A stretch of DNA of 64,000 nt from Streptomyces sp. HSG2 (GCF_016598575.1 NZ_CP066801.1:3348001-3412000), one strand, 5' to 3'. Positions 41,336 through 50,651 are shown, counted from the first letter of the stretch. A program made the numbers and translations. The notes: generated from the sequence alone by a model not told the origin.

Positions 41336-42376
41336 TTGACCACTGTCGCCGCGTACGCCGCCCAAGCCGCCAAGGCCCCGCTGGAGCGCACGCTCATCGA
41401 GCGGAGGTCCGTCGGCGAACACGACGTCCTCATCGACATCGCGTTCGCCGGCATCTGTCACTCCGACATCCACCAGGTTCGTGCCGGCTGGGGCGGCGCG
41501 ACCTTCCCGATGGTGCCCGGCCACGAGATCGCCGGCGTCGTCTCCGAGGTCGGCTCCGGGGTCACCCGGTACGCGGTCGGCGATCGGGTCGGCGTCGGCT
41601 GCATGGTGGACTCGTGCCGGACCTGCGTCAACTGCCTGGACGGGGAGGAGCAGCACTGTCTCGAAGGCGCGCTGCCCACCTACAACGGGGTCGGCCCGGA
41701 CGGTGCGAACACGCTGGGGGGCTACTCCCGGAAGATCGTCGTCGACGAGAACTACGTGGTGCGCGTGCCCGACGCCCTCTCGCTGGACGTGGCGGCGCCT
41801 CTGCTCTGCGCGGGCATCACCACCTACTCGCCGCTTCGTCACTGGAACGCCGGGCCCGGCAAGAAGGTCGCCGTCGTCGGCCTGGGAGGGCTCGGACACA
41901 TGGCCGTCAAGATCGCTCACGCGCTGGGGGCGGAGGTCACCGTCCTCTCGCAGTCCCTGCGCAAGAAGGACGACGGGCTGCGGCTGGGGGCCGACCACTA
42001 CCACGCCACGAGCGACCCCGACACCTTCGAGCGGCTGGCGGACACCTTCGACCTGATCCTCTCCACCGTCTCGGCGCCCCTGAACCTGGACGCCTATCTG
42101 AGCCTGCTGCGCACGGGCGGCGCGCTGGTGAACGTGGGAGCCCCGGAGGAGCCGGTCTCCCTCAACCTGTTCTCGGTGATCATGGGTCGCCGCACCCTCG
42201 CCGGATCGAGCATCGGCGGCATCCGGGAGACCCAGGAGATGCTGGACTTCTGCGCGGAGCACGGTCTCGGCGCCGAGATCGAGCTGATCCGCGCCGACGA
42301 GATCAACGAGGCCTACGAGCGGGTCCTCGGCAGCGACGTCCGGTACCGCTTCGTGATCGACACGGCGACCATCTGA
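41336..42376 (+). CDS. zinc-dependent alcohol dehydrogenase (NAD(P)-dependent, CAD/AdhC type)
   Basis: A 346-residue medium-chain dehydrogenase. Catalytic zinc ligands are Cys in GICHSD and His in GHEIAGVV; structural zinc is held by the [15 protein letters not shown] cluster; the cofactor loop is [11 protein letters not shown]. It is of the YahK/CAD-like type, which reduces a wide range of aldehydes, usually with NADPH. The start is a TTG at 41336 with AGGAG 7 nt upstream. It stands alone between the cell-wall gene and the convergent immunity-like gene. Confidence 0.9.
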   Translation: MTTVAAYAAQAAKAPLERTLIERRSVGEHDVLIDIAFAGICHSDIHQVRAGWGGATFPMVPGHEIAGVVSEVGSGVTRYAVGDRVGVGCMVDSCRTCVNCLDGEEQHCLEGALPTYNGVGPDGANTLGGYSRKIVVDENYVVRVPDALSLDVAAPLLCAGITTYSPLRHWNAGPGKKVAVVGLGGLGHMAVKIAHALGAEVTVLSQSLRKKDDGLRLGADHYHATSDPDTFERLADTFDLILSTVSAPLNLDAYLSLLRTGGALVNVGAPEEPVSLNLFSVIMGRRTLAGSSIGGIRETQEMLDFCAEHGLGAEIELIRADEINEAYERVLGSDVRYRFVIDTATI

Positions 42377-42432
42377 CGCCGGGCGCCCGCGGGCCGGCGC
42401 CGCCTCCGACCGCGCGACCCCCTGGCCGGGGG

Positions 42433-43002
42433 TCACGGACCGGGGGCGAGCGCCCGCAGCGCGGTGTCCAGCGAGCGGATCAACTCCCCGACACGCCCGC
42501 CACCGCCCGGTGCCTCGGGGTAGCGCCTCAGCACGTCGACGACACCGGGCGTGGCCAGCCGCAGCACGCCTTCCAGGTGGCTGGCGCCGACACGCGGGTC
42601 TCCCCCCTCGGCGAGCTCCACCGCCCGAGCCGCGTGGGCGCCGGCGCCCAGGATGTGCTTGACCTGCGTCGCCTTGGGGAGCGGATGCAGATAGGCGGCA
42701 CCCGCCGCCGAAACCGCGGCCCACGCGGCGTCCCGCCCACCAGGGCCCTCCGCCTCCTTGGCCGCCCGCATCGCGCCCGACGCCGTGTCCCTGAGCGCCT
42801 TCCCCCGCTCGCCGCCGCCCGCGAACTCCCACGCGGCGTCCAAGGCCTCGCGAGGCCGCCGGTCCCCAGGACGGCCGGCCTCGAAGACGGCGAGCACCTC
42901 CGCCGCCGACGCCGCGGCGAAGCCGGTGATCCGGCGAAGATCCGCTCGGCTCAGCACGATCGCCGCGGGCCGCCCCGCGAGGCCGCCGGTGCCCTCGGTC
43001 AC
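42433..43002 (-). CDS. helical protein of unknown function coupled to msrA
   Basis: A 189-residue, Ala- and Arg-rich, probably all-helical protein. It begins with a GTG at 43002 that overlaps the msrA stop codon (GTGA), so its translation is coupled to msrA. It has no signal peptide. The pattern ([25 protein letters not shown], then [25 protein letters not shown]) reminds me of proteins annotated as putative immunity proteins, but I cannot confirm this. The role beside a methionine sulfoxide reductase is unknown. Confidence 0.7.
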   Translation of the reverse strand: MTEGTGGLAGRPAAIVLSRADLRRITGFAAASAAEVLAVFEAGRPGDRRPREALDAAWEFAGGGERGKALRDTASGAMRAAKEAEGPGGRDAAWAAVSAAGAAYLHPLPKATQVKHILGAGAHAARAVELAEGGDPRVGASHLEGVLRLATPGVVDVLRRYPEAPGGGGRVGELIRSLDTALRALAPGP

Positions 43003-43706
43003 CGGTCCGAGGGAAGGGGGGCGATACCGGTCGGGCAGGCGCCCCCGGCACCCTCGAAGTCGTCCCCCAGCGCCACCCCGGTGCCGCCGATCCCGCAGTA
43101 TCCGCCGGGCTCCTTGTCGAGATACTGCTGGTGGTGTGCCTCGGCCGGGTAGAAGGGGCGGCCCCGCGCGGGCAGGATCTCGGTCGTGACGGCGCCGTGG
43201 CCCGAGGCCCGCAGCACCTTCTGGTAGGCGTCGCGGGACGCCTCCGCGAGGGCGGCCTGCTCGGGGGAGTGGGTGTAGATCGCGGAGCGGTACTGGGTGC
43301 CCACGTCGTTGCCCTGGCGGAACCCCTGCGTGGGGTCGTGCGACTCCCAGAAGGTCCTCAACAGAGTCTCGTACGAGACGACCTCGGGGTCGTACACCAC
43401 CCGGACCGCCTCGGTGTGCCCCGTCAACCCCGAGCACACCTCCTCGTACGTGGGGTGCTCCGTGAAACCGCCCTGGTAGCCGACGAGGGTCGTCCACACG
43501 CCTGCCGGGAGCTGCCAGAACCTGCGCTCGGCGCCCCAGAAACATCCCATGCCGAAGTCGGCGAGGCGGGTGCCCTCGGGGTAGGGGCCGAGCAGGGAGT
43601 TGCCCAACACGGTGTGGCGGTCGGGGACCGGGAAGACGGGTCGCGAGCGGCCGGGGAGAGCCTGCTCGGCGGTCGGGAGCTGGGGCGTGCGACGGTGCGG
43701 GAACAT
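42999..43706 (-). CDS. msrA: peptide methionine (S)-S-oxide reductase
   Basis: A 235-residue MsrA that repairs oxidised methionine. The catalytic Cys lies in [13 protein letters not shown]; other active-site parts are [24 protein letters not shown] and TQYRSAIY; the C-terminal Cys residues in GGYCGIGG and GGACPTG can act as resolving cysteines. GGAG lies just before the ATG at 43706, which decides the start. It is co-transcribed with the 4-bp overlapping gene downstream. Confidence 0.93.
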   Translation of the reverse strand: MFPHRRTPQLPTAEQALPGRSRPVFPVPDRHTVLGNSLLGPYPEGTRLADFGMGCFWGAERRFWQLPAGVWTTLVGYQGGFTEHPTYEEVCSGLTGHTEAVRVVYDPEVVSYETLLRTFWESHDPTQGFRQGNDVGTQYRSAIYTHSPEQAALAEASRDAYQKVLRASGHGAVTTEILPARGRPFYPAEAHHQQYLDKEPGGYCGIGGTGVALGDDFEGAGGACPTGIAPLPSDR

Positions 43707-43796
43707 ACGTCTCCAATCGAGGCTCACCCGCGACAACGCCCGGACGGCCGGGTGAATTCCGCCAGGGCCCCGGACGGACCGGGCGGGTCGCGGGAC

Positions 43797-44915
43797 TCAG
43801 CGCGGCAGCGACGCGGGGCTGCCGCCGTTGGCCTCGTAGCCCGCCACGGCCAGGGCCCGGTACACCGCGAACTCGGCCGCCGGGTCGGCGGCGAGCGTCC
43901 ACGGAACAGCGCCGACGTGCCCGTCGACCACCGTCAGCTGGTTCATGGCCTCCGCCCAGCGCTCCGCCCGCACCAGGAAGAACAGGAGCAGATGCCGCAC
44001 GTGTGCCTGCGTCGGGTCGTCCGACCGCGCCGAATGGACGGCGTGCAGGGCACCGTGGATCGCGCGGCTGACGACCTCGCTCTCCCAGAATCCCCGCACC
44101 AGGGTGATGTCGGGGAGGTGCTCGAAGACGGCGAACAGCGGCAGCGCGGCCAGCAGCGACCCCCGCGGCGCGCGCGCCGCCGCCGCCTCGGCGAACCGGT
44201 ACGCCAGTTCACGCGAGCCGTGCCACTTCTCGCACCAGTACCGCAGCGCGACCAGATGGGCCCCCATGTGGGCCGGAGCGCGATCGAGGATCCGCAGCCA
44301 CACCTGCTCGAACTCGGCCTGGTCGTAGCCCAGCCCCCGCGCCACCGACAGCTCGACGATGTACGGGACCGGGTCGCCGGGGGCCAGCAGCGCGGCCTGG
44401 CCGCACGCCTCCCTCGCCTCCTCCATGATGATCCGGAACTCGTCCGAGCCGGGTGTCGCGGTCCGCCAGGCCTGCTGCACCAGGAACTCGGCGTGCACCG
44501 CCGCGCCGCCCGCGTCCTTCGGCGACTCGGCGCGCCACACCCGCAGCCACTGCCCGCCGGGTGCCTCGCCCGCCTCCGACGGGCGTCGGCTCAGCTCCAG
44601 GGAGGCCGCGCCCGCGAAGGCCTGGACACGCTGCCAGCGTCGCTCGCCCTCGAACTCCGTCCCGGCCAGCAACTGAAGAGCCGCCCTGTGGTCCTGGGTG
44701 CGCTGCACCAGGTCCAGGACGTCCAGCAGGTCCTGGTCCGGGCCGGGCATCCGCACGTCCAGGTCTTCCTCGGCGACGAAGCCGTAGCGCGCCGGGTCGG
44801 CGGCGTCCGGGTGCCCGGCCGGCACTTGGCGGACCGCCCCGCGCCGTCGCCTGACCACCGAGAGCAGCACGAAGCCCAACATGGCCGAGGCCATCAGGAC
44901 CCAGAGAATCTCCAT
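43797..44915 (-). CDS. membrane-anchored protein of unknown function
   Basis: A 372-residue protein with one N-terminal membrane helix (EILWVLMASAMLGFVLLSVV) followed by a basic stop-transfer segment (RRRRG) and a large cytosolic helical domain that resembles tetratricopeptide-like helical proteins. Homologues are common in Streptomyces at this position, but I know no function. It is divergent from metB with 154 bp between the starts. Confidence 0.8.
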   Translation of the reverse strand: MEILWVLMASAMLGFVLLSVVRRRRGAVRQVPAGHPDAADPARYGFVAEEDLDVRMPGPDQDLLDVLDLVQRTQDHRAALQLLAGTEFEGERRWQRVQAFAGAASLELSRRPSEAGEAPGGQWLRVWRAESPKDAGGAAVHAEFLVQQAWRTATPGSDEFRIIMEEAREACGQAALLAPGDPVPYIVELSVARGLGYDQAEFEQVWLRILDRAPAHMGAHLVALRYWCEKWHGSRELAYRFAEAAAARAPRGSLLAALPLFAVFEHLPDITLVRGFWESEVVSRAIHGALHAVHSARSDDPTQAHVRHLLLFFLVRAERWAEAMNQLTVVDGHVGAVPWTLAADPAAEFAVYRALAVAGYEANGGSPASLPR

Positions 44916-45069
44916 GCCCCAAGCGAACCAGACCGCGCCGACTCTTGGCCAACCCGCACCCTGACCTGTGGAAAACCTCGAGACCCCCCGCGCCGCGCGG
45001 GATCGGTCGACTTCCTCGCGCGGAATCGGCGGACGCGGGGCGCTCTCCGGCGCATTACCCTCGGTCTCC

Positions 45070-46224
45070 ATGAGCGACAGGCACACGAGTCAGCACTTCG
45101 AGACGCTCGCGATCCACGCGGGCAACACCGCGGACCCCCTGACGGGCGCGGTCGTCCCGCCGATCTACCAGGTGTCCACGTACAAGCAGGACGGTGTGGG
45201 GGGCCTGCGCGGCGGGTACGAGTACAGCCGCAGCGCCAACCCCACCCGCACGGCGCTGGAGGAGAACCTCGCCGCCCTGGAGGGCGGCCGGCAGGGGCTG
45301 GCCTTCGCCTCCGGGCTGGCGGCGGAGGACTGCCTGCTTCGCACGGTCCTGAAGCCGGGTGATCACGTGGTGATCCCCGCCGACGCCTACGGCGGCACCT
45401 TCCGCCTCTTCGCCCGGGTCGCGACGCGCTGGGGTGTGGAGTGGTCGGTCGCCGACACCGGCGACCCGGCGGCGGTGCGCGAGGCCCTCACCCCGAGGAC
45501 CCGACTGGTGTGGGTGGAGACGCCGTCCAACCCGCTCCTCGGGATCACCGACATCGCGGCCGTGGCCCAGATCGCCCGTGACGCCGGGGCCCGACTGGTC
45601 GTCGACAACACCTTCGCCACCCCCTACCTTCAGCAGCCGCTGTCGCTCGGCGCGGACGTCGTCGTGCACTCGCTCACCAAGTACATGGGCGGGCACTCGG
45701 ACGTGGTCGGTGGCGCCCTCGTGGTGAGCGACCCGGAGCTCGGGCAGGAACTGGCCTTCCACCAGAACTCGATGGGCGCCGTAGCCGGCCCGTTCGACTC
45801 TTGGTTGGTGCTGCGCGGCACCAAGACGTTGGCCGTGCGGATGGACCGGCACAGCGAGAACGCCACGCGGGTCGTCGAGATGCTGGCCCGGCATCCCCGC
45901 GTGACCCAGGTGCTCTACCCCGGGCTGCCCGACCACCCCGGACACGAGGTCGCGGCCAAGCAGATGAAGGCGTTCGGCGGCATGGTGTCGTTCCGGGTCG
46001 AGGGCGGCGAGGCGGCGGCCGTCGACGTCTGCGACCGTGCGAAGGTCTTCACGCTGGGCGAGTCCCTCGGTGGTGTCGAGTCGCTGATCGAGCACCCCGG
46101 CCGCATGACGCACGCCTCCGCGGCGGGATCCGCCCTGGAGGTGCCCGGCGACCTCGTCCGGCTTTCGGTCGGCATCGAGAACGTCGACGACCTGCTGGAA
46201 GACCTGCGGCAGGCCTTGGCCTGA
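45070..46224 (+). CDS. metB: cystathionine gamma-synthase
   Basis: A 384-residue PLP enzyme of the Cys/Met metabolism family. The cofactor lysine lies in VVHSLTKYMGGHSDVVGG; other landmarks are YEYSRSANPTRTALEENLA and LVWVETPSNPLLGI, and the C-terminal SLGGVESLIEHPGRMTHAS. It joins an activated homoserine to cysteine to form cystathionine in methionine synthesis; in actinomycetes the enzyme may also act as a gamma-lyase. The ATG at 45070 gives the family's usual start. It is followed by a hairpin at 46387-46421. Confidence 0.91.
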   Translation: MSDRHTSQHFETLAIHAGNTADPLTGAVVPPIYQVSTYKQDGVGGLRGGYEYSRSANPTRTALEENLAALEGGRQGLAFASGLAAEDCLLRTVLKPGDHVVIPADAYGGTFRLFARVATRWGVEWSVADTGDPAAVREALTPRTRLVWVETPSNPLLGITDIAAVAQIARDAGARLVVDNTFATPYLQQPLSLGADVVVHSLTKYMGGHSDVVGGALVVSDPELGQELAFHQNSMGAVAGPFDSWLVLRGTKTLAVRMDRHSENATRVVEMLARHPRVTQVLYPGLPDHPGHEVAAKQMKAFGGMVSFRVEGGEAAAVDVCDRAKVFTLGESLGGVESLIEHPGRMTHASAAGSALEVPGDLVRLSVGIENVDDLLEDLRQALA

Positions 46225-46386
46225 GCCGCGGGACCCACCCCCTGCCCGGGTTCCCCGCGGCATCCGCGCGCGCCGCGCCGTCGGCCCGGAGCACCGCCGC
46301 GTGACACGCCGGAGCGTGTCGGCCCGCGGGACGGCGCGCCCGGACGGCGGGGGAGCGGAGTGCCGGTGAGTCCGCCCGGTCGCCGA

Positions 46387-46421
46387 CGGCGGGTCGTCCC
46401 CTTCCCGGGGGTGGCCCGCCG
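46387..46421. terminator. terminator between metB and a convergent gene
   Basis: CGGCGGG (46387-46393) pairs with CCCGCCG (46415-46421), and CCCC/GGGG extends the pairing inside. It lies 9 bp from the end of the convergent gene and can serve both. Confidence 0.65.
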
Positions 46422-46430
46422 CCGCGTTTC

Positions 46431-46634
46431 TCAGAGCGCCCCGCCCCGAAGCCAGACGGCCAGCGCCACGGTCGCGACGCCGAGCGCCGGCAACAGCAGT
46501 CGCCGGACGATCGCGCGGCGCCGTCGGAGACGCTCGCCACGCCGGACCGCCTCCGCGTACAGGTCGGCCGGCACCGCCGGCATCGCCCGCCCGAGCAGCT
46601 CGCGCACCGCGGCCTCACGGTCGTGGCGGTTCAC
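46431..46634 (-). CDS. small single-pass membrane protein after sigma-like gene
   Basis: A 67-residue protein with a basic, helical N-terminal part (about 1-43) and one C-terminal membrane helix (LLLPALGVATVALAVWL). It begins with GTG at 46634 that overlaps the TGA of the sigma-like gene (GTGA), so the two are translationally coupled. A membrane-bound partner of a sigma-like protein suggests a minimal anti-sigma role, but it has no recognisable anti-sigma domain. Confidence 0.65.
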   Translation of the reverse strand: MNRHDREAAVRELLGRAMPAVPADLYAEAVRRGERLRRRRAIVRRLLLPALGVATVALAVWLRGGAL

Positions 46635-47206
46635 CGCCGCCCCCGGTGGGCCGAGCCCGGCGTGGCCCGCCGCGTCCCCTCGGGGGCGGGCCGGGGCGAC
46701 TCCCGCGGCCTCGGGGGGTGGAGCAGCAGCGCGACGCTCCGGTCGCGGATCGCCCGGACCCGGTCCACCGGCATGGCCAACAGCGCCGCTGTCTGCTCCT
46801 CGGCGACCCCCTCGACCAGCAGGAACACCACGATCAGGCGCTGCGTGCCGGTGAGCCGCGCCAGTGGCCCGGACGACGCGGGTGAGGCCGCTCCGCCCGG
46901 CCGAAGGCTCCCGCGGCGACGCCAGGCGGACTCCCGAGCGAACCGGCCGGCGAGCCGGGACCGGGCGTGGACGTAGGGGTCGTCGCCGCGCAGTCGGTCC
47001 CAGCGCGCGTAGGTCTCCGCCAGGGAGCGGGCGAGCAGGCGTCGCGCCCGAGGGTTGTCGGCGGGGGGCTCGGCGGTGAGCAGGGTGGCGGTGTGTGACA
47101 GTCGCCCGGCGGCTCCGGCGACGAAGTCCTCGAACTCCGGAAGTTCGTGGGCCCCCCGCGACACGTCGTCGCGTGTCGCGCCTGTCGTTCCGCCCGTGGT
47201 TCCCAC
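46631..47206 (-). CDS. sigma-70 region 4-like (ECF-type) regulatory protein
   Basis: A 191-residue protein laid out like an ECF sigma factor of the small SigE type: FEDFVAGAAGRLSHTATLLT ... LARSLAETYARWDRL in the region 2 position and LTGTQRLIVVFLLVEGVAEEQTAALLAMPVDRVRAI in the region 4 position. The DNA-contacting part is weakly conserved, so binding to promoters is uncertain. The start is a GTG at 47206. It shares a 4-bp overlap with a downstream membrane protein gene. The IS200/IS605 element starts 190 bp upstream. Confidence 0.68.
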   Translation of the reverse strand: MGTTGGTTGATRDDVSRGAHELPEFEDFVAGAAGRLSHTATLLTAEPPADNPRARRLLARSLAETYARWDRLRGDDPYVHARSRLAGRFARESAWRRRGSLRPGGAASPASSGPLARLTGTQRLIVVFLLVEGVAEEQTAALLAMPVDRVRAIRDRSVALLLHPPRPRESPRPAPEGTRRATPGSAHRGRR

Positions 47207-47404
47207 AGGACCCCACTACAGGCCGGCGCCCGGCTCGGGTCAAGGTCGCGGACGCCGCGCGGCACTCGTGTCCCGGATCACCGGCGGGTGGTCGAGGGAC
47301 CGGCCGATGATCCGGGAGCGGCCGGGTGCCGGGCTCGCGAACGGGACCGACGCGGCCGGACGCTCCGGGAGGTGTCGGAACCGAGAGTTGACGTGCTCCC
47401 TGCC

Positions 47405-47860
47405 CTAGAGGACGGGGATTCCAGCCTGGGCCGTCTGGCCCTTCTGGTGGCTTCCTGCTTCAACGCGCTGCGCCGGGACGGACCCGGTCTTACCTGCGCT
47501 CCACGAGGCGTTTGGCCTGTCGGCGCGTCCCGCCGCCAGGATGTTGTGTGCTGCGTTGATGTCGCGGTCGTGGACGGTCCCGCACTCCTGGCAGGTCCAC
47601 TCGCGGACCGACAGGGGCTTGGGGCCGTCCTTGATGCCGCAGGCCGAGCAGACCTGAGAGGTCGGTTCGAACCGGCCGATCCTGCCGAAGTGCCGGCCGT
47701 GTCCGGCGGCCCTGTACTCCAGCATGCCGACGAACTGAGACCAGCCCGCGTCGTGGACGGACTTGGCGAGCCGGGTCCGCGCGAGCCCCTTGACCGCGAG
47801 GTCTTCGACGTACACCGCTTGGGTCTCGCGGATGATCGTCGTGGCTGCACAGCCGTGACC
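47405..47860 (-). pseudogene. tnpB: tnpB, C-terminal fragment
   Basis: About 150 codons that begin inside the protein (HGCAATTIIRETQAVYVEDLAVKGLARTR is read from 47860 on) and contain the last RuvC segment and zinc ribbon: CSACG, CQECG and DRDINAAHNIL with a catalytic Asp. The N-terminal two thirds, with the first RuvC acidic residues, are missing, so no active nuclease is expected. An ATG-like internal start gives a frame of 136 residues that is unlikely to be functional. The element end that would carry the guide RNA scaffold directly follows its stop codon. Confidence 0.85.
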
Positions 47861-47874
47861 CTACCATTTGGTCT

Positions 47875-48291
47875 ATGACTACCGATGGCGGGTTGAGGCG
47901 TGGCAGGCACGTGGTTTCGGCAATGCACGTTCATTTGGTCTTCGTGACCAAGTGCCGGCGTGGTGTGTTCAACGACGACATGCTGACCGTGTGCGAGGCG
48001 ACCATGCGGAAGGTGTGTGAGGACTTCGAGGCCGAGCTGGTCGAGTTCAACGGCGAGGACGACCATGTGCACCTGCTGGTGCACTACCCGCCGAAGGTCG
48101 CCGTGTCCGGCCTCGTGAACAGCCTCAAGGGCGTGTCCGCCCGCATTCTGCGCCGGGACTTCACCGGACGAGTGAACCAGGCGATCACGCACGGGCACTT
48201 CTGGTCGCCGTCCTACCTCGCTGCCTCGTGCGACGGCGCCCCGCTCACGGTGGTGCGGCAGTACATCGAGCAACAACGCCGGCCGCTCTAG
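47875..48291 (+). CDS. tnpA: IS200/IS605 TnpA, Y1 HUH transposase
   Basis: A 138-residue single-strand DNA transposase. The HUH motif is HVH in EDDHVHLLVHYPP and the nucleophile Tyr lies in VVRQYIEQQ; FVTKCRRGVF and LVNSLKGVSARIL are typical for the family. It moves the element through circular single-stranded intermediates, recognising hairpins near the ends. All catalytic residues are present. It is complete and could also act on related ends such as the one at 5637. Confidence 0.93.
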   Translation: MTTDGGLRRGRHVVSAMHVHLVFVTKCRRGVFNDDMLTVCEATMRKVCEDFEAELVEFNGEDDHVHLLVHYPPKVAVSGLVNSLKGVSARILRRDFTGRVNQAITHGHFWSPSYLAASCDGAPLTVVRQYIEQQRRPL

Positions 48292-48358
48292 CTTCGCTCC
48301 GCGGACCGTTCCGGCTTACCCCGCCCCGAAGGACAGGGCTTGCGCCGGCATCATCCGG

Positions 48359-48883
48359 TCAGGCCGGGTCCGGAGAGTCCCCGGCGGTCGTTTCGGACGT
48401 CGCCATCCGGGCGGAGAGCGCCCCGTTGAAGCGGGTGAGGAGTGCGCAGAACGCCCCGCGCTCCTCCTCCGTCCAGTCCTCGGTCAGCTCGGCCATCAGC
48501 GCGCGTCGCGAGGTGCGCACCTCCGCCAGCCGCGCCTCCCCTCGTGGCGACAGCCGGAGGACCACCGCGCGGCCGTCCTCGGGATGGGAGGTCCGCCTGA
48601 CCAGCCCGCCCTCGACCAGCGGCGCGACCTGACGGGTCACCGTGGAGGAGTCGATGCCCATGCCGGCGGCGAGTGCCTTGACGCCCATCGGCCCCTCGTC
48701 GGCCAGGCGGTTGAGCAGCAGGTAGGCGGCGCGGTCCATCGAGTGCCGGACCCGCGCGACGCCACCGAGTCGGGTCTGCTCGGCGCGACGGGCGAAGAGG
48801 GCCACCTCGTGCTGGAGCGTGTCGAGCAGGCCGGTCTCGCCACCGGTGGTCATGTCCGTGGACATATCGGGTGTTGTGGGCAT
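48359..48883 (-). CDS. MarR-family transcriptional regulator
   Basis: A 174-residue regulator with the MarR winged helix: MDRAAYLLLNRLADEGPMGVKALAAGMGIDSSTVTRQVAPLVEGGLVRR, then the wing SHPEDGRAVVLRLSPRGEARL. MarR proteins bind as dimers and often control drug efflux; the ABC exporter genes 2 kb away would be a reasonable target, but ilvA lies between. The start is uncertain (ATG 48883, 48865 or 48853), with no clear ribosome site at any of them. The element at 47.4-48.3 kb ends 20 bp after its stop codon. Confidence 0.85.
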   Translation of the reverse strand: MPTTPDMSTDMTTGGETGLLDTLQHEVALFARRAEQTRLGGVARVRHSMDRAAYLLLNRLADEGPMGVKALAAGMGIDSSTVTRQVAPLVEGGLVRRTSHPEDGRAVVLRLSPRGEARLAEVRTSRRALMAELTEDWTEEERGAFCALLTRFNGALSARMATSETTAGDSPDPA

Positions 48884-49421
48884 CGCCGGGGGCTCGCTTC
48901 GTGGAGACTGCGGGTCGTGGGACAGCGTACGCGGCCGGGTGACATGTCGTACCGGTGCTGTGCGAATCGGGCGGCACGCGGAGGAGGCGTGCCGCCGGTC
49001 CGAGCCGGCGGACTGCGATGCTTGAGGTACTGGCCTCCTTCCCCGCCGAAGGAGGCGGACCGCGGCTCGCGCCGTAGGGGTCCGCTTCGTCGCCGCCCGC
49101 CCGGAGTGCTCCGTTGAGGTCTCGCACCGGCTCCACAGACAGACGCCGTCGACCCGACGGCCGGCACGTGCCTCGCCGCGTCCACGTCCCGGTCGTGAGT
49201 CCTCCCGCCGCCGCGCGCCCGGACCCGGACGCTGAACGCGGTCTCGTCCCGCACGGTGCCGCGAGCGGAGCGCGGCCCGAACGGCGACGCCCCCTCCGGG
49301 CGCGCGTATCGAGGGCGGACGCCGGTCCACCCTGGCGGCGACCCGTCCTTCCCCACCCCGTTCCGCGGGAGCCCTGTTCCCTCTCCCGGCCGAATCCGGG
49401 GCGTCCACGAAGGAAGACCCG
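48884..49421. other. long divergent region marR-ilvA with two strong hairpins
   Basis: The first hairpin pairs GGCGGCACGC with GCGTGCCGCC (48970-48996) and has GGAGGAG as its loop. The second pairs GCCTCCTTC with GAAGGAGGC (49033-49056). Between them an ORF of 19 codons starts at 49018 (MLEVLASFP...) and runs through the second hairpin. The region is long enough for a leader of ilvA. No other gene is seen. Confidence 0.5.
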
Positions 49422-50651
49422 ATGAGCCACCGCACGGACGGGCCCGTCGGGCCCGTGACCCTCGACGACGTCCGCGGCGCGCGCAAGTCGCTGGCGGGGG
49501 TGGCCCGGGTGACGGCGATGGAGGGCAGCCGCCACCTGTCCCGTCTCGTCGGCTCTCCCGTGCTCCTGAAGTGCGAGAACCTTCAGCGGGGCGGTTCGTT
49601 CAAGTTGCGTGGCGCCTATGTGCGGATCGCCGGGCTGTCGCCCGAGGAGCGGTCCGCCGGGGTGGTCGCGGCGAGCGCGGGAAACCACGCGCAGGGGGTG
49701 GCGCTGGCGTCCTCGCTCCTCGGAGTCGCCGCGACGGTGTTCATGCCGGAGGGCGCCCCACTGCCCAAGGTCAGCGCCACCCGCGACTACGGGGCGGAGG
49801 TCCGACTGCGCGGTCGGGCCCTCGACGAGACGCTGGAGGCGGCACGCGAGCACGCGGAGCGCACGGGAGCGGTGTTCATCCACCCCTTCGACCATCCGGA
49901 CATCGTCGCGGGACAGGGCACCGTCGGCCTGGAGATCCTGGAGCAGTGCCCCGAGGTGCGCACCGTCGTGGTCGGTGTGGGCGGCGGTGGACTGGTCGCG
50001 GGGATCGCGGTCGTGGTCAAGACGCTCCGGCCGGACGTGCGCCTGGTCGGCGTGCAGGCGGAGGGCGCGGCGGCGTTCCCGCCGTCCCTGGCGGCCGGAC
50101 GCCCGGTGTCGATCGAGCGTCCGACGACCATGGCCGACGGCATCCGGGTGGGACGGCCCGGAGACGTGCCGTTCGCGATCGTCGACCGGTCGTTGGACGA
50201 CCTCCGCGTGGTCGGCGAGGACGATCTGTCCGCGGCGCTGTTGCTCTGCCTGGAGCGGGCCAAGCTTGTCGTCGAGCCGGCCGGGGCGAGCCCCGTGGCC
50301 GCCCTGCTCGCCGACCCGAAGGGTTTCGACGGCCCCGTGGTGGCGGTGCTCTCCGGCGGCAACGTCGACCCGGTGCTCATGCAGCGGGTGCTGCGGCACG
50401 GCATGGCCGCCCAAGGCCGATACCTGGCCGTGCGCCTGCGGCTGACCGACCGGCCCGGTGCCCTGGCCACGCTGCTCGCGGTGCTCTCCTCGACCGACGC
50501 CAACGTCCTCGACGTGGGTCACGTCCGCACCGACCCCCGTCTGGGCCTGGCGGAGGTGGAGGTGGAGTTGCACCTGGAGACCCGGGGTCCGAAGCACTGC
50601 GCGGAGGTCGAACGGGCCCTGCGTGGCGCCGGTTACACCGTCCTCGCGTAG
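49422..50651 (+). CDS. ilvA: threonine dehydratase (ammonia-lyase), biosynthetic
   Basis: A 409-residue PLP enzyme that converts threonine to 2-oxobutanoate, the first step of isoleucine synthesis. The PLP lysine is in RGGSFKLRGAY, the phosphate loop in VGVGGGGLVAG and the catalytic part includes SAGNHAQGVALAS. One ACT domain follows (about 325-409: VRLRLTDRPGALATLLAVL), which suggests regulation by an amino acid. The ATG at 49422 has GAAGGAAG upstream. A strong hairpin at 50767-50810 ends the unit. Confidence 0.9.
   Translation: MSHRTDGPVGPVTLDDVRGARKSLAGVARVTAMEGSRHLSRLVGSPVLLKCENLQRGGSFKLRGAYVRIAGLSPEERSAGVVAASAGNHAQGVALASSLLGVAATVFMPEGAPLPKVSATRDYGAEVRLRGRALDETLEAAREHAERTGAVFIHPFDHPDIVAGQGTVGLEILEQCPEVRTVVVGVGGGGLVAGIAVVVKTLRPDVRLVGVQAEGAAAFPPSLAAGRPVSIERPTTMADGIRVGRPGDVPFAIVDRSLDDLRVVGEDDLSAALLLCLERAKLVVEPAGASPVAALLADPKGFDGPVVAVLSGGNVDPVLMQRVLRHGMAAQGRYLAVRLRLTDRPGALATLLAVLSSTDANVLDVGHVRTDPRLGLAEVEVELHLETRGPKHCAEVERALRGAGYTVLA

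Larger units (their letters stand above)
47396..48339 (+). mobile_element. IS200/IS605-type element with tnpA and truncated tnpB
   Basis: From left to right: an imperfect hairpin end (CCCTGCCCTAGAGGACGGGG, 47398-47417), the C-terminal part of tnpB on the minus strand, tnpA on the plus strand and the other hairpin end (48313-48339), which is the inverted counterpart of the end at 5637. Divergent tnpA and tnpB are typical. The element has probably lost part of tnpB by internal deletion; tnpA seems intact. Confidence 0.8.

Noticed and set aside
48884..49486. Longer version of the MarR protein starting up to 49486
   Set aside because: The extension covers strong hairpins and is Arg/Ala-rich; MarR proteins normally begin near the ATGs at 48853-48883.
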